The position numbers were made by a program, and so were the translations under genes. This document shows positions 1 to 10,167 of a DNA stretch of 10,167 nucleotides, piece by piece (position 1 is the stretch's first letter; every line of letters starts with the position of its first letter). The stretch is from Thiocapsa sp035467215 (GTDB taxonomy: Bacteria; Pseudomonadota; Gammaproteobacteria; Chromatiales; Chromatiaceae): assembly GCF_035467215.1 (NCBI RefSeq), contig NZ_DATITZ010000291.1, positions 1 through 10,167 on the forward strand, written 5' to 3'. The notes under the pieces are model-generated. The model saw only the letters and a program-made list of their open reading frames with translations, had not been told where the DNA came from and ran no database searches.

Positions 1-3775
<3,775 letters not shown>

Positions 3776-3783
<8 letters not shown>

Positions 3784-5242
3784 GCCGACCGGATTCATCG
3801 AGTTCGACCGACGCGACCGGCGCTATCAGCCGGCCGCCGATCGCGTCGTGCACTACAACGAGTTCGTGATCCCGATGGCGGATCGCGAGGTCAGCGAGCA
3901 AGGTGCCCGCTGTATGGATTGCGGTATTCCCTTTTGTCATCGGGGTTGCCCGGTCGACAATCTCATCCCGGACTGGAACGACCTAGCCTATCGGGGTGAC
4001 TGGCAGTCCGCGATCGATGTCCTGCACTCGACCAACAACTTTCCGGAGTTCACCGGGCGCATCTGTCCCGCACCCTGCGAGGCCGCCTGCACGCTGAATC
4101 TGAACGACACGCCGGTCGCCATCAAGACGATCGAATGCGCCATCGTCGACAAGGCCTGGCAGGAAGGCTGGATCAAGCCGCTGGTCCCGGAGCGACGCAC
4201 CGGCAAGCGTGTCGCCGTGGTCGGCTCGGGTCCAGCCGGCTTGGCAACCGCACAGCAGCTTGCACGCGCCGGCCACCAGGTTCACCTGTTCGAGAAGGCG
4301 GATCGCATCGGTGGGTTGTTGCGCTACGGAATCCCCGATTTCAAGCTGAGTAAATCGCTGATCGACCGACGCATGGCGCAGATGCGCACCGAAGGCGTCG
4401 AGTTTCACACCAACGCCCACATCGGAGTGGATATCCCGGTCGAGCGGTTGCGCGAGGAGTACGACGCGGTGGTCCTCGCGGGCGGGTCGGAGAAGCCACG
4501 TGATCTGGAGGTGCCCGGGCGCGAGTTGTCCGGAATCCATTTCGCGATGGACTTCCTGACGCGCAACAGTAAGCGCGTCCAGGGCTCCTACGTCCCCGAG
4601 GACGACTTCATCAGCGCTCACGGCAAGCATGTCGTCGTCATCGGGGGCGGGGATACCGGCTCGGACTGTATCGGGACCTCCAATCGACACGGTGCGAAAT
4701 CGGTCACCCAGATCGAGATCCTGGACAAGCCACCGGAGAAGGAAGACAAGGGATTGACCTGGCCGGATTGGCCGAATCGGCTGCGGACATCCAGCTCACA
4801 GGAAGAGGGCTGCGAGCGGTTGTGGAATGTCGCATCCAAGGCGTTCGTCGGCGACGAGAACGGCCGCGTCAAGGCGTTGCGCTTCGAGCTGGTGCGCTGG
4901 GAACGCACCGACGGAGGTCGCTGGCAGATGCAGACGGTCCCGGACAGCATCGGCGAACTCAAGGCAGACCTGGTGCTCTTGGCGATGGGATTCGTGCATC
5001 CGGTTCACGAAGGTATGATCGCCGAGCTTCGCGAGAAAGCGGGGCTCGAGCTGGACCCGCGAGGGAACATTAAGGGCGCCACGGACGGGCCCGGCGCCTA
5101 TCACACCTCGGTCGACGGCGTCTTCTGCGCCGGGGACATGCGACGCGGACAGTCGCTCGTGGTGTGGGCCATCCGCGAGGGCCGCCAGTGCGCGAGGGCA
5201 GTGGATGAGTGGTTGATGGGCCGCTCCGATCTAGCGCGTTGA
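3776..5242 (+). CDS. gltD: Glutamate synthase (NADPH) small subunit
   Basis: Small (beta) subunit of glutamate synthase; it takes electrons from NADPH through FAD and passes them via Fe-S clusters to GltB. The product is 488 residues from the ATG at 3776, close to the family's 470-490. N-terminal cysteines at about residues 46, 49, 54 and 58 (CMDCGIPFCHRGC) and 97, 101 and 105 (CPAPCEAAC) are the expected 4Fe-4S ligands. A first Rossmann motif, VAVVGSGPAGLATA (about 147-159), binds FAD. A second, VVVIGGGDTGSDC (about 286-298), binds NADPH. The C-terminal GDMRRGQSLVVWAIREG motif is typical of this oxidoreductase family. An upstream in-frame GTG at 3767 would add three residues; I prefer 3776 because MGKPTGFIEF is the usual family start and an AAGGGG lies 10 bases before it. 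The gene is in an operon with gltB. Confidence 0.97.
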
Positions 5243-5263
5243 GCCCGGTCGGGACGCCTTGTG

Positions 5264-5317
5264 CGCTGCTTGGGGTGTGTTCGCGTAGCCTAGCTGCGCC
5301 GGATCCCCCAAGCAGCG
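5264..5317 (+). terminator. Two-tier stem-loop after gltD, possible gltBD terminator
   Basis: A perfect 12-base inverted repeat (CGCTGCTTGGGG at 5264-5275, CCCCAAGCAGCG at 5306-5317) encloses 30 bases. Those contain a second hairpin, GCGTAGC/GCTGCGC at 5283-5289 and 5293-5299, with one G-T wobble and a 3-base loop. It starts 22 bases after the gltD stop, the right place for a terminator. No T-run follows, so it is not a textbook intrinsic terminator. It could act as a Rho-associated or 3'-protecting structure, or be a dispersed intergenic element. Confidence 0.4.
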
Positions 5318-5330
5318 TCGCTGACGCGGT

Positions 5331-5357
5331 CGGACTTTCCGAGGTATGCCTTATAGA
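5331..5357 (+). promoter_or_regulatory. Weak candidate promoter for the pilU-like pair
   Basis: TATAGA at 5352-5357 is a fair -10 hexamer and one of few AT-rich spots in the 196-base gap before the pilU pseudogene. The best upstream partner, CGGACT at 5331-5336, matches only three bases of the -35 consensus at a short 15-base spacing. Position between the gltD stem-loop and the next gene is the main support. Confidence 0.2.
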
Positions 5358-5438
5358 TCACGGCGCGGCTCGGATCCGGTCGGGCCGCTCTTCGGCGCCT
5401 CATGAAGGCGACATCGAGTCGAAAGGTCGGGATTAGAG

Positions 5439-6442
5439 ATGGATCGTCAGCAAGCCGCCCATTTCCTGCTCGATTGCCTGCGCAAGATGATGGCCAAGAA
5501 GGGCTCCGACCTCTTCATCTCCGCGGGTTTTCCGCCGGCCTGTAAGATCGACGGGCGGATGACGCCCATCAGCGAGCAGGCGCTGACTTCCGCACAGACC
5601 AACGTGCTGGTGCGCTCCATCATGAACGACCGGTAGATTCGCGACTTCGACGCCACGAAAGAGTGCAATTTCGCGATCAGCCCGCAGTCGATCGGTCGGT
5701 TTCGGGTCAACGCCTTCATCCAGCAAGGTCATTGCGGCGCGGTCCTGCGCACCATCAATGCGTCGATACCGAGAGTTGGGAAATCGCGCTGATGAACACG
5801 CTGCGCCAGGCACCGGACGTCATCTTGATCGGCGAGATTCGCAGCCGAGAGACCATGGAGCATGCCATCAACTTCTCCGAGACAGGCCATCTCTGCCTCT
5901 CGAAACTCCACGCCAACAACGCCAACCAAGCCCTCGACCGCATCATCAATCTGTTTCCCGAGGAGCGACGTGCCCAGTTGTTGATGGATCTGTCCCTGAA
6001 CCTCAAGGCGGTGATCTCCCAGCGTCTACTGCCCTGCACGAACGGTGGTCGCATTGCGGCGGTCGAGGTCTTGATCAACTCGCCCTTGATCCAGGATCTG
6101 ATCTTCAAGGGCGATGTCGGGTCCATCAAGGCGATCATGAAGCGCTCGCGCGAACAGGGCATGCAGACCTTCGACATGTCGCTCTTCGATCTTTACGAAG
6201 CGGGTAAGATAAGTTACGAGGATGCGTTGCGCAGCGCCGATTCCATGAACGAGCTGCGCTTGGCGATCAAGTTGGAGGGCCACGAAGCCCGGGGCAGGGA
6301 TCCCTTTGCCGAGACCGACAGTCTGAGCATCCTCGGGGACGGCGATGGCGATTCGTTCGACTCGACCCTGTTCAGCGAGACCGTGACGAATTCCACCATG
6401 ATCGACGGACTGCCCGGATCGGACCGCGGTCGAAAGCCTTAG
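5439..6442 (+). pseudogene. pilU: Broken PilU-type pilus retraction ATPase
   Basis: Remnant of a type IV pilus retraction ATPase, closest by eye to canonical PilU. It starts at ATG 5439 with MDRQQAAHFLLD and the family motif GSDLFISAG. After 65 codons it meets TAG (5634-5636), where homologues have a Gln-like position; the homology continues in the same frame past it (RDFDATKECNFAIS, then IGRFRVNAF) to about 5771. There the frame jumps: from 5762 the reading VDTESWEIAL continues with NTLRQAPDVILIGEIR (Walker B), the His box and the C-terminal domain to TAG at 6442. Measured against the neighbouring paralogue, about 235 bases are missing, covering the Walker A P-loop and the Asp box. The His box reads SKLHANNA instead of STLHANNA. 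A C-terminal piece could be made from ATG 5792, but without a P-loop it cannot be a normal ATPase. The tail after about 6290 is an acidic, Ser/Asp-rich extension, as seen in PilU. It is the first gene of a tandem pair. Confidence 0.9.
5760..5771 (+). other. Deletion junction inside the pilU pseudogene
   Basis: GCGTCGATACCG reads Ala-Ser-Ile-Pro in the upstream frame, matching the family's (S)SIP, and Val-Asp-Thr in the downstream frame from 5762, matching (G)LDT. Both readings fit the family over the same bases. The intact gene therefore probably carried similar sequences at both places, and the deletion joined them. Confidence 0.6.
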
Positions 6443-6449
6443 CCCCGAA

Positions 6450-7505
6450 ATGGATATCAACCCTTATCTCGAGATGATGATTCGACACAAGGCGTCGGAT
6501 CTCTTCTTCGTCCCCGGGGCACCGGCCAAGATCAAGATCGAAGGCGTCATCCGCTCGATCGGCGAGACCCCTTTGACGCCGGCTTTTTGTCGGGAGGCGA
6601 TTGCCTCCCTGCTCGACGCGGACCAGGAGCGGGAGCTCGCGGAGTCGCTCGAGCTCGATTTCGCCGTCGCCTTGGAGGATCGTGGACGCTTTCGAGTCAA
6701 CGCATACCATCAGCGCGGCCAACGGGCGATGGTCCTGCGCTACATCCGCAGCAGCATTCCGACCCTCGAGGAGTTGGACCTACCCCCAGTTTTGAGCCAA
6801 TTGGTGATGCACAAGCGGGGCATCATCCTCATGGTCGGCGCGACGGGATCCGGGAAGTCGACGACACTCGCCGCGATGATCGGTCATCGCAACCGCACGG
6901 CGCCGGGTCACATCATCACCATCGAAGACCCGATCGAGTTCATGCATCCCCACCAGCAGTGCATTGTCAGCCAACGCGAGCTCGGGCTGGATACCAAGGA
7001 CTACCGGCGGGCGCTGAAGAGTGCCTTGCGCGAGGCGCCCGATGTCATCCTGATCGGCGAGATCCGGACCCGTGAAACCATGGAGGCGGCGATCGAACTG
7101 GCGGGGACGGGTCATTTGGCCATCTCGACACTGCATGCCAACAATGCGTATCAGGCGATGGAGCGGATCGTGAACATGTTCCCGCAGGAGATGCACAAGA
7201 CGCTCTTCACCGATCTCTCGGCCTACATGCGTGCCATCGTGTCGCAACGCCTGGTTAGAACCACCACCGGCGCGCGCTGTGCGGCCATCGAGATCTTGGT
7301 CAACACGCCGCACGTCGCCGACCTCATTCGAGACGGGCACATCGAGGCAATCGAGGAGGCGATGCAGGGACACGGCGAGGAGGGAACAACCACCTTCGAC
7401 GAGGCGCTTTTGAAGCTCTACCACAAGGGCGCCATCACGTTGGAAGAGGCGCTCGCCAACGCTGACTCGGCCCCGAACCTCGAGGCCAAGATCAACTTCG
7501 GATAA
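6450..7505 (+). CDS. PilT/PilU-family type IV pilus retraction ATPase
   Basis: Intact 351-residue hexameric secretion-type ATPase. By family it would sit at the cytoplasmic base of a type IV pilus and drive pilin depolymerisation. An N-terminal PAS-like domain carries KASDLFFVPGAPAKIKIEG. The ATPase core has Walker A GATGSGKST (130-138), Asp box ITIEDPIE (156-163), Walker B VILIGEIR (199-206) and His box GHLAISTLHANNA (221-233). The sequence around the P-loop (VGATGSGKSTTLAAMIGHRN) is PilU-like rather than PilT-like. It is clearly divergent from the broken copy upstream and lacks that copy's acidic tail. It starts 7 bases after the pseudogene stop with no convincing Shine-Dalgarno (CCCCGAAATG), so it may have relied on translational coupling. 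Calling it PilU rather than a third paralogue type is uncertain, so I give no symbol. Confidence 0.93.
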   Translation: MDINPYLEMMIRHKASDLFFVPGAPAKIKIEGVIRSIGETPLTPAFCREAIASLLDADQERELAESLELDFAVALEDRGRFRVNAYHQRGQRAMVLRYIRSSIPTLEELDLPPVLSQLVMHKRGIILMVGATGSGKSTTLAAMIGHRNRTAPGHIITIEDPIEFMHPHQQCIVSQRELGLDTKDYRRALKSALREAPDVILIGEIRTRETMEAAIELAGTGHLAISTLHANNAYQAMERIVNMFPQEMHKTLFTDLSAYMRAIVSQRLVRTTTGARCAAIEILVNTPHVADLIRDGHIEAIEEAMQGHGEEGTTTFDEALLKLYHKGAITLEEALANADSAPNLEAKINFG

Positions 7506-7506
7506 T

Positions 7507-7521
7507 GCCGGCCCTGCCGGC
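7507..7521. terminator. Short GC hairpin between convergent genes
   Basis: GCCGGC-CCT-GCCGGC forms a 6-base stem directly after the pilU-like stop, in the 31-base gap facing the gspD stop. No T-run follows on either strand. It could weakly serve both transcripts, but such GC palindromes occur easily by chance in this base composition. Confidence 0.25.
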
Positions 7522-7536
7522 CGAGCGCGGAGCCGA

Positions 7537-9813
7537 TCAGAACTTCATCTGAAGCCCGCGGACCTTGTTGCGGAAGTCACGCGTGACCGTCTCGGCGTCC
7601 TGATCGCTCGCGATGACCTTCGGTGTCAAAACCACGACGAGCTCGGTCCTTCTCGATGCCTTGGAGCGCTGCCCGAAGAGTGGTCCGGCGAAGGGGAGGT
7701 TGTAGAGTCCGGGAACGCCTTGATTGCCGTCGCTTCGCTCGTTTTGAATCAGGCCGCCGAGAACGACGGCTTGATTCGAGCGCACGGCAACCGAGCTGGT
7801 AATGTTCCGCGTGGAGAATGTCGGCGAGTCGAGCGCCGAACCGCCGCTACCGACCTCGTCGACCGTGCTCACCTCCTGCTCGATCTCCATCTGCACCAGA
7901 CCGCCCGGGGTCACCCGCGGCTTGACCGACAGCATGACGCCGGTGGGTCGATACTCGATGGTGTTGACGACGCGATCGTTCGTGGCTAGGCCCTGCTGTT
8001 GGGTGGTCGCGATCGGGACCTCTTTGCCGACCTGGATCTTCGCGGTCTGATTGTCCAGGACCATCACGGACGGGGACGACAGGACATTGACCAGGTTGTC
8101 CTGGGCCAAGGCGCTCAAGGTCGCTCGGATGGTATCGGGGCGACTGATGACGGCCCAGTTGAAGCCGGGGAAGCTCAGGCCGACGCTGTTGGCGAGCGAG
8201 TCTCCGGAGCCCAAAGTGAATTGGCTGCGCTGGTCCTTGGTCGCGAGTCCGAAGAGATTCCATTGGACCCCGTACCTGAGATTACCCTCCAGGCTGATCT
8301 CGACGATGGTGGCCTCGACCAAGACCTGCAGGGGCAGGATATCAAGCTGTTTGAGTGCGTCGAGGATCTTCTTGTAGTCCCTCGGGCTCGACCGGACCAT
8401 CAGCGAGTTGTTGGTCGCGTCGGCAACGATACTGACCGGCGAGGACAGCTCGATCTCGCGCGAGGAGCTGCGGCGCGGTGCCGACTGTCCACCGACACCC
8501 CCGCCGTCCGAGCCGCCTAAGCCGCCTAAGCCGCCGGTTCTGTCGCTGTCGCCGGTCGAGCCGATCGAGGAGCCGCCCAAGCCGGGCGCGACGCCGCCGA
8601 CGTCGGACGTTCGCTGTGACCCCTCTCCACCGAAGAGTTGGGAGAGGGTGTCTGCCAGATTCTCGGCGTCGCCGTGGCGCACCCGATAGACGAAGAGGCG
8701 CTCGGCCGCATCGCCGGTCGCCTCGGCCATGTCGAGACGTTCGATCCAGTTGCTCGCCTGTTGGAGGTAACTGGCCTGGGGAGAGACCACGAGCACGGCG
8801 TTGGCGCTCTCGACCGGGACGAACCTGAACACGCCCTTGAGGGGGTTGCTGCCTTCGTCCCCGAGGAGGGTTTGAAGCTGGGTCACCACCTCGTTGGCCT
8901 TGGCGTATTCCAGGACAAAGAAGCCGACGGAGAGCCCCGCCATCCAATCGACGTCGAAGACGCGGATGGTGTCGAGCAGATTGCCCATGTCCGGACTGGT
9001 TCCGGCGATCACCACCAGGTTGCGGAGGTTGTCGACGCGAATCACGCTTCCTTCGGGCGCCAGAGGCTGGAGGATATTGCTCATCTCCTCCGCGCCGATG
9101 TATTGCAGAGGCACGACCTGAACGCTGTAGCCCTCGGGGAGGGCTCGACCGGACTCGCCGAGCTGGGGAACCACGCGACCCTGGACGGCATTCGCGAGCG
9201 GAACCACCTCGTAGGTGCCGCCCGAGTAGACGATGGCGGCGTTGTTCATGCGCAGCAGTGTTTCGAGGGTCGGGATCAGATGGTCGCGACGCAGGGGGCG
9301 CCCGGTCTGCAGGGAGGTGACACCTTGCACCGCGGGATGCAGGACATAGTTCACCTGGAGCAGATCGCCCAAGATCACCTTGACGACCTCGCGGATATCC
9401 GTCCCGTCGAAATTCAGGGTCACGTCGCCCGGGGTGGTGTCCACGCTGGGCGGTGAAATCTCGCGGACAAAGGTCCCGGTGCCGCGCTGGAGTGACTCGA
9501 CGGCGCCACCGGGCTCGTCCTCTTCACCGAGGGCGATACTCATGGCTTCGGTCGTGCCCGGCGAGACGATGCCGCGGTCCCCGCCCTGGAGGGCACGGGT
9601 TCCGTCCTCTCCCATGTCGTCGATTCGGACCGTGGGATCCCAGTAGGCGCGCTCGCACGCCGTGGAGACGACTGCAACGATCAAGAGGGCCGCGAGTCGG
9701 GGTAGGTGACCGGCGAGAAACCGGGCACCGAAACGGCGCGATGGGTCCATCGATATCGTGCTCACATCGTCTCGGTTCGACAGGCCGATGCGGTCATTGG
9801 TCCTGGGTATCAT
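7537..9813 (-). CDS. gspD: Type II secretion secretin GspD
   Basis: Outer-membrane secretin of a type II secretion system, the ring through which folded proteins leave the periplasm. The product is 758 residues from ATG 9813. A second in-frame ATG (residue 22, base 9750) gives a more ordinary signal peptide: an Arg-containing start, hydrophobic LAALLIVAVVS, then TAC. Cys53 is lipobox-like. About 75 residues of extension follow, then N0 (about 128-205, VTLNFDGTDIREVV), N1 (228-290), N2 (295-362) and N3 (372-480), the last interrupted by a Gly/Ser-rich insert (about 404-451). The secretin core (about 490-735) shows VLVEATIVEISLEG, AVVLGGLIQ, VPGLYNLPFAGPLFG and TELVVVLTPKVI. Only about 23 residues follow, so no pilotin-binding S-domain is evident. 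The 9813 start overlaps the upstream gspC-like gene by 20 bases; the 9750 start leaves a 43-base gap. Neither has a strong ribosome site. A type IV pilus secretin (PilQ) is unlikely because there are no AMIN domains and four N-domains are present. Confidence 0.93.
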   Translation of the reverse strand: MIPRTNDRIGLSNRDDVSTISMDPSRRFGARFLAGHLPRLAALLIVAVVSTACERAYWDPTVRIDDMGEDGTRALQGGDRGIVSPGTTEAMSIALGEEDEPGGAVESLQRGTGTFVREISPPSVDTTPGDVTLNFDGTDIREVVKVILGDLLQVNYVLHPAVQGVTSLQTGRPLRRDHLIPTLETLLRMNNAAIVYSGGTYEVVPLANAVQGRVVPQLGESGRALPEGYSVQVVPLQYIGAEEMSNILQPLAPEGSVIRVDNLRNLVVIAGTSPDMGNLLDTIRVFDVDWMAGLSVGFFVLEYAKANEVVTQLQTLLGDEGSNPLKGVFRFVPVESANAVLVVSPQASYLQQASNWIERLDMAEATGDAAERLFVYRVRHGDAENLADTLSQLFGGEGSQRTSDVGGVAPGLGGSSIGSTGDSDRTGGLGGLGGSDGGGVGGQSAPRRSSSREIELSSPVSIVADATNNSLMVRSSPRDYKKILDALKQLDILPLQVLVEATIVEISLEGNLRYGVQWNLFGLATKDQRSQFTLGSGDSLANSVGLSFPGFNWAVISRPDTIRATLSALAQDNLVNVLSSPSVMVLDNQTAKIQVGKEVPIATTQQQGLATNDRVVNTIEYRPTGVMLSVKPRVTPGGLVQMEIEQEVSTVDEVGSGGSALDSPTFSTRNITSSVAVRSNQAVVLGGLIQNERSDGNQGVPGLYNLPFAGPLFGQRSKASRRTELVVVLTPKVIASDQDAETVTRDFRNKVRGLQMKF
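8461..8604 (-). repeat. Gly/Ser-rich low-complexity linker in GspD N3
   Basis: About 48 residues are dominated by Gly and Ser and end in a basic/Ser patch (APRRSSSRE). At the DNA level, GCCGCCTAA is repeated in tandem at 8512-8529 followed by GCCGCC, encoding Gly-Gly-Leu units with TTA Leu codons. Flexible loops at this N3 position are common in GspD. This one is built from short repeats and may vary in length between strains. Confidence 0.7.
9655..9750 (-). other. Signal sequence with lipobox-like Cys in GspD
   Basis: Read from the internal Met at 9750, the n-region MDPSRRFGARF and h-region LAALLIVAVVS lead to STA-Cys, with the Cys codon TGC at 9655-9657. Position -3 is Ser rather than the preferred Leu/Val, so lipidation is possible but not certain. 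Cleavage by signal peptidase I near the same place is the alternative. Confidence 0.5.
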
Positions 9814-10167
9814 TGGTCCGGGGATCCGCGGGTTGAAGCACCCGGGGCGGACGCCGCGGGACCGGCATCGGGGCAGCCGGGGTGGGTGTTTTTCCGTAGT
9901 CGCGCAATATTAGCGCATCCTGCTCGCCTTGTCGCTCCAGCAGGATACGATCCGGGAGGATGGTCTGAACGGACCAGCCCTCCAGATCGTCGCCGATGCG
10001 CAGGCGTCTGAGTTTCGGCTCGTTCGGATCCTGTATCCAGGCCGAGACCAGTGTCGGCGTGATGATGACCGCGCTCAGGTTCATGCCGTCAAGCGAGGTA
10101 AGCCCTTCCGTCTCGGGGGGCGCCAGCGCGTCCGGATCGACCTCCTCTTCCGGTCGACGCTGGGGAC
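9794..10167 (-). CDS. GspC/GspN-like type II secretion coupling protein, N-terminus beyond window
   Basis: Partial gene; the frame is open to the window edge. Reading inward it gives PEEEVDPDALAPPETEGL, then TSLDGMNLSAVIITP and a compact beta-rich module (SAWIQDPNEP, LRRLRIGDDLEGW, ILPDRILLERQGEQ, LILRDYG). This resembles the periplasmic homology region of GspC-type proteins, which links the inner-membrane platform to the secretin N0 domain. It lies directly upstream of gspD in the order gspC-gspD. The homology region is followed only by a Pro-rich tail of about 32 residues (TPTPAAPMPVPRRPP...) with no PDZ or coiled-coil domain. Any N-terminal membrane anchor is outside the window. Because the upstream frame is open, the ATG at 10084 is probably internal. 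GspN or a PilP-like protein are alternatives. Confidence 0.65.
   Translation of the reverse strand, partial: PQRRPEEEVDPDALAPPETEGLTSLDGMNLSAVIITPTLVSAWIQDPNEPKLRRLRIGDDLEGWSVQTILPDRILLERQGEQDALILRDYGKTPTPAAPMPVPRRPPRVLQPADPRTNDTQDQ

Noticed and set aside
5209..5436. Small plus-strand frame of 75 codons in the gltD-pilU gap
   Set aside because: It starts inside gltD in another frame, has no recognisable domain and runs through the stem-loop; probably chance.
5663..5761. Apparent start of a 259-residue protein at GTG 5663
   Set aside because: The first 33 or so residues are the out-of-frame translation of conserved pilU sequence (FAISPQSIGRFRVNAF in the other frame). Homology in this frame begins only at 5762.
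5820..7083. Near-identical stretches in the two ATPase genes (around 5820-5860 and 7044-7083) as a possible mobile or recombination repeat
   Set aside because: They encode the shared Walker B region (ILIGEIR...RETME) and are explained by paralogy and functional constraint.
8638..9456. A 272-codon plus-strand frame opposite gspD
   Set aside because: Antisense to the conserved N0-N3 domains of the secretin, with shadow-like composition and no family match.

Overview
The window looks like chromosome of a GC-rich proteobacterium. The closest matches I recall for these proteins are in gammaproteobacteria, and a purple-sulfur-type (Chromatiaceae-like) host would fit. There is no rRNA, tRNA or other taxonomic marker here, so that placement is inference. 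I see no mobile element, CRISPR array, tRNA or rRNA, and no gene-free stretch longer than about 200 bases.

Left part (1-5242, + strand): the last roughly 1260 codons of gltB overlap gltD by 8 bases. Together they encode the large and small subunits of NADPH-dependent glutamate synthase (GOGAT), the core ammonia-assimilation enzyme. A long two-tier inverted repeat follows gltD in the 196-base gap.

Middle part (5439-7505, + strand): two tandem genes of the PilT/PilU type IV pilus retraction ATPase family. The first resembles canonical PilU but is a pseudogene. It has an in-frame amber codon, an internal frame-shifting deletion that removed the P-loop, and a Thr-to-Lys change in the conserved His box. 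The second, 7 bases downstream, is an intact but more divergent PilU-like ATPase with all nucleotide-binding motifs.

Right part (7537-10167, - strand): a secretin of the type II secretion GspD type, preceded by the 3' end of a GspC/GspN-like inner-membrane coupling protein that runs off the window. This operon converges on the pilU genes with only a 31-base gap. The secretin has a signal sequence ending at a lipobox-like Cys, a long extension before its N0 domain, a Gly/Ser-rich insert in N3 and almost no tail after the secretin core. That combination suggests it may reach the outer membrane without a separate pilotin.

The most informative feature is the decayed pilU copy. Its deletion junction reads sensibly in both the upstream and the downstream frame, which suggests slippage between short direct repeats. 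An apparently functional divergent paralogue remains beside it. I found no evidence for a wholly new biological system.
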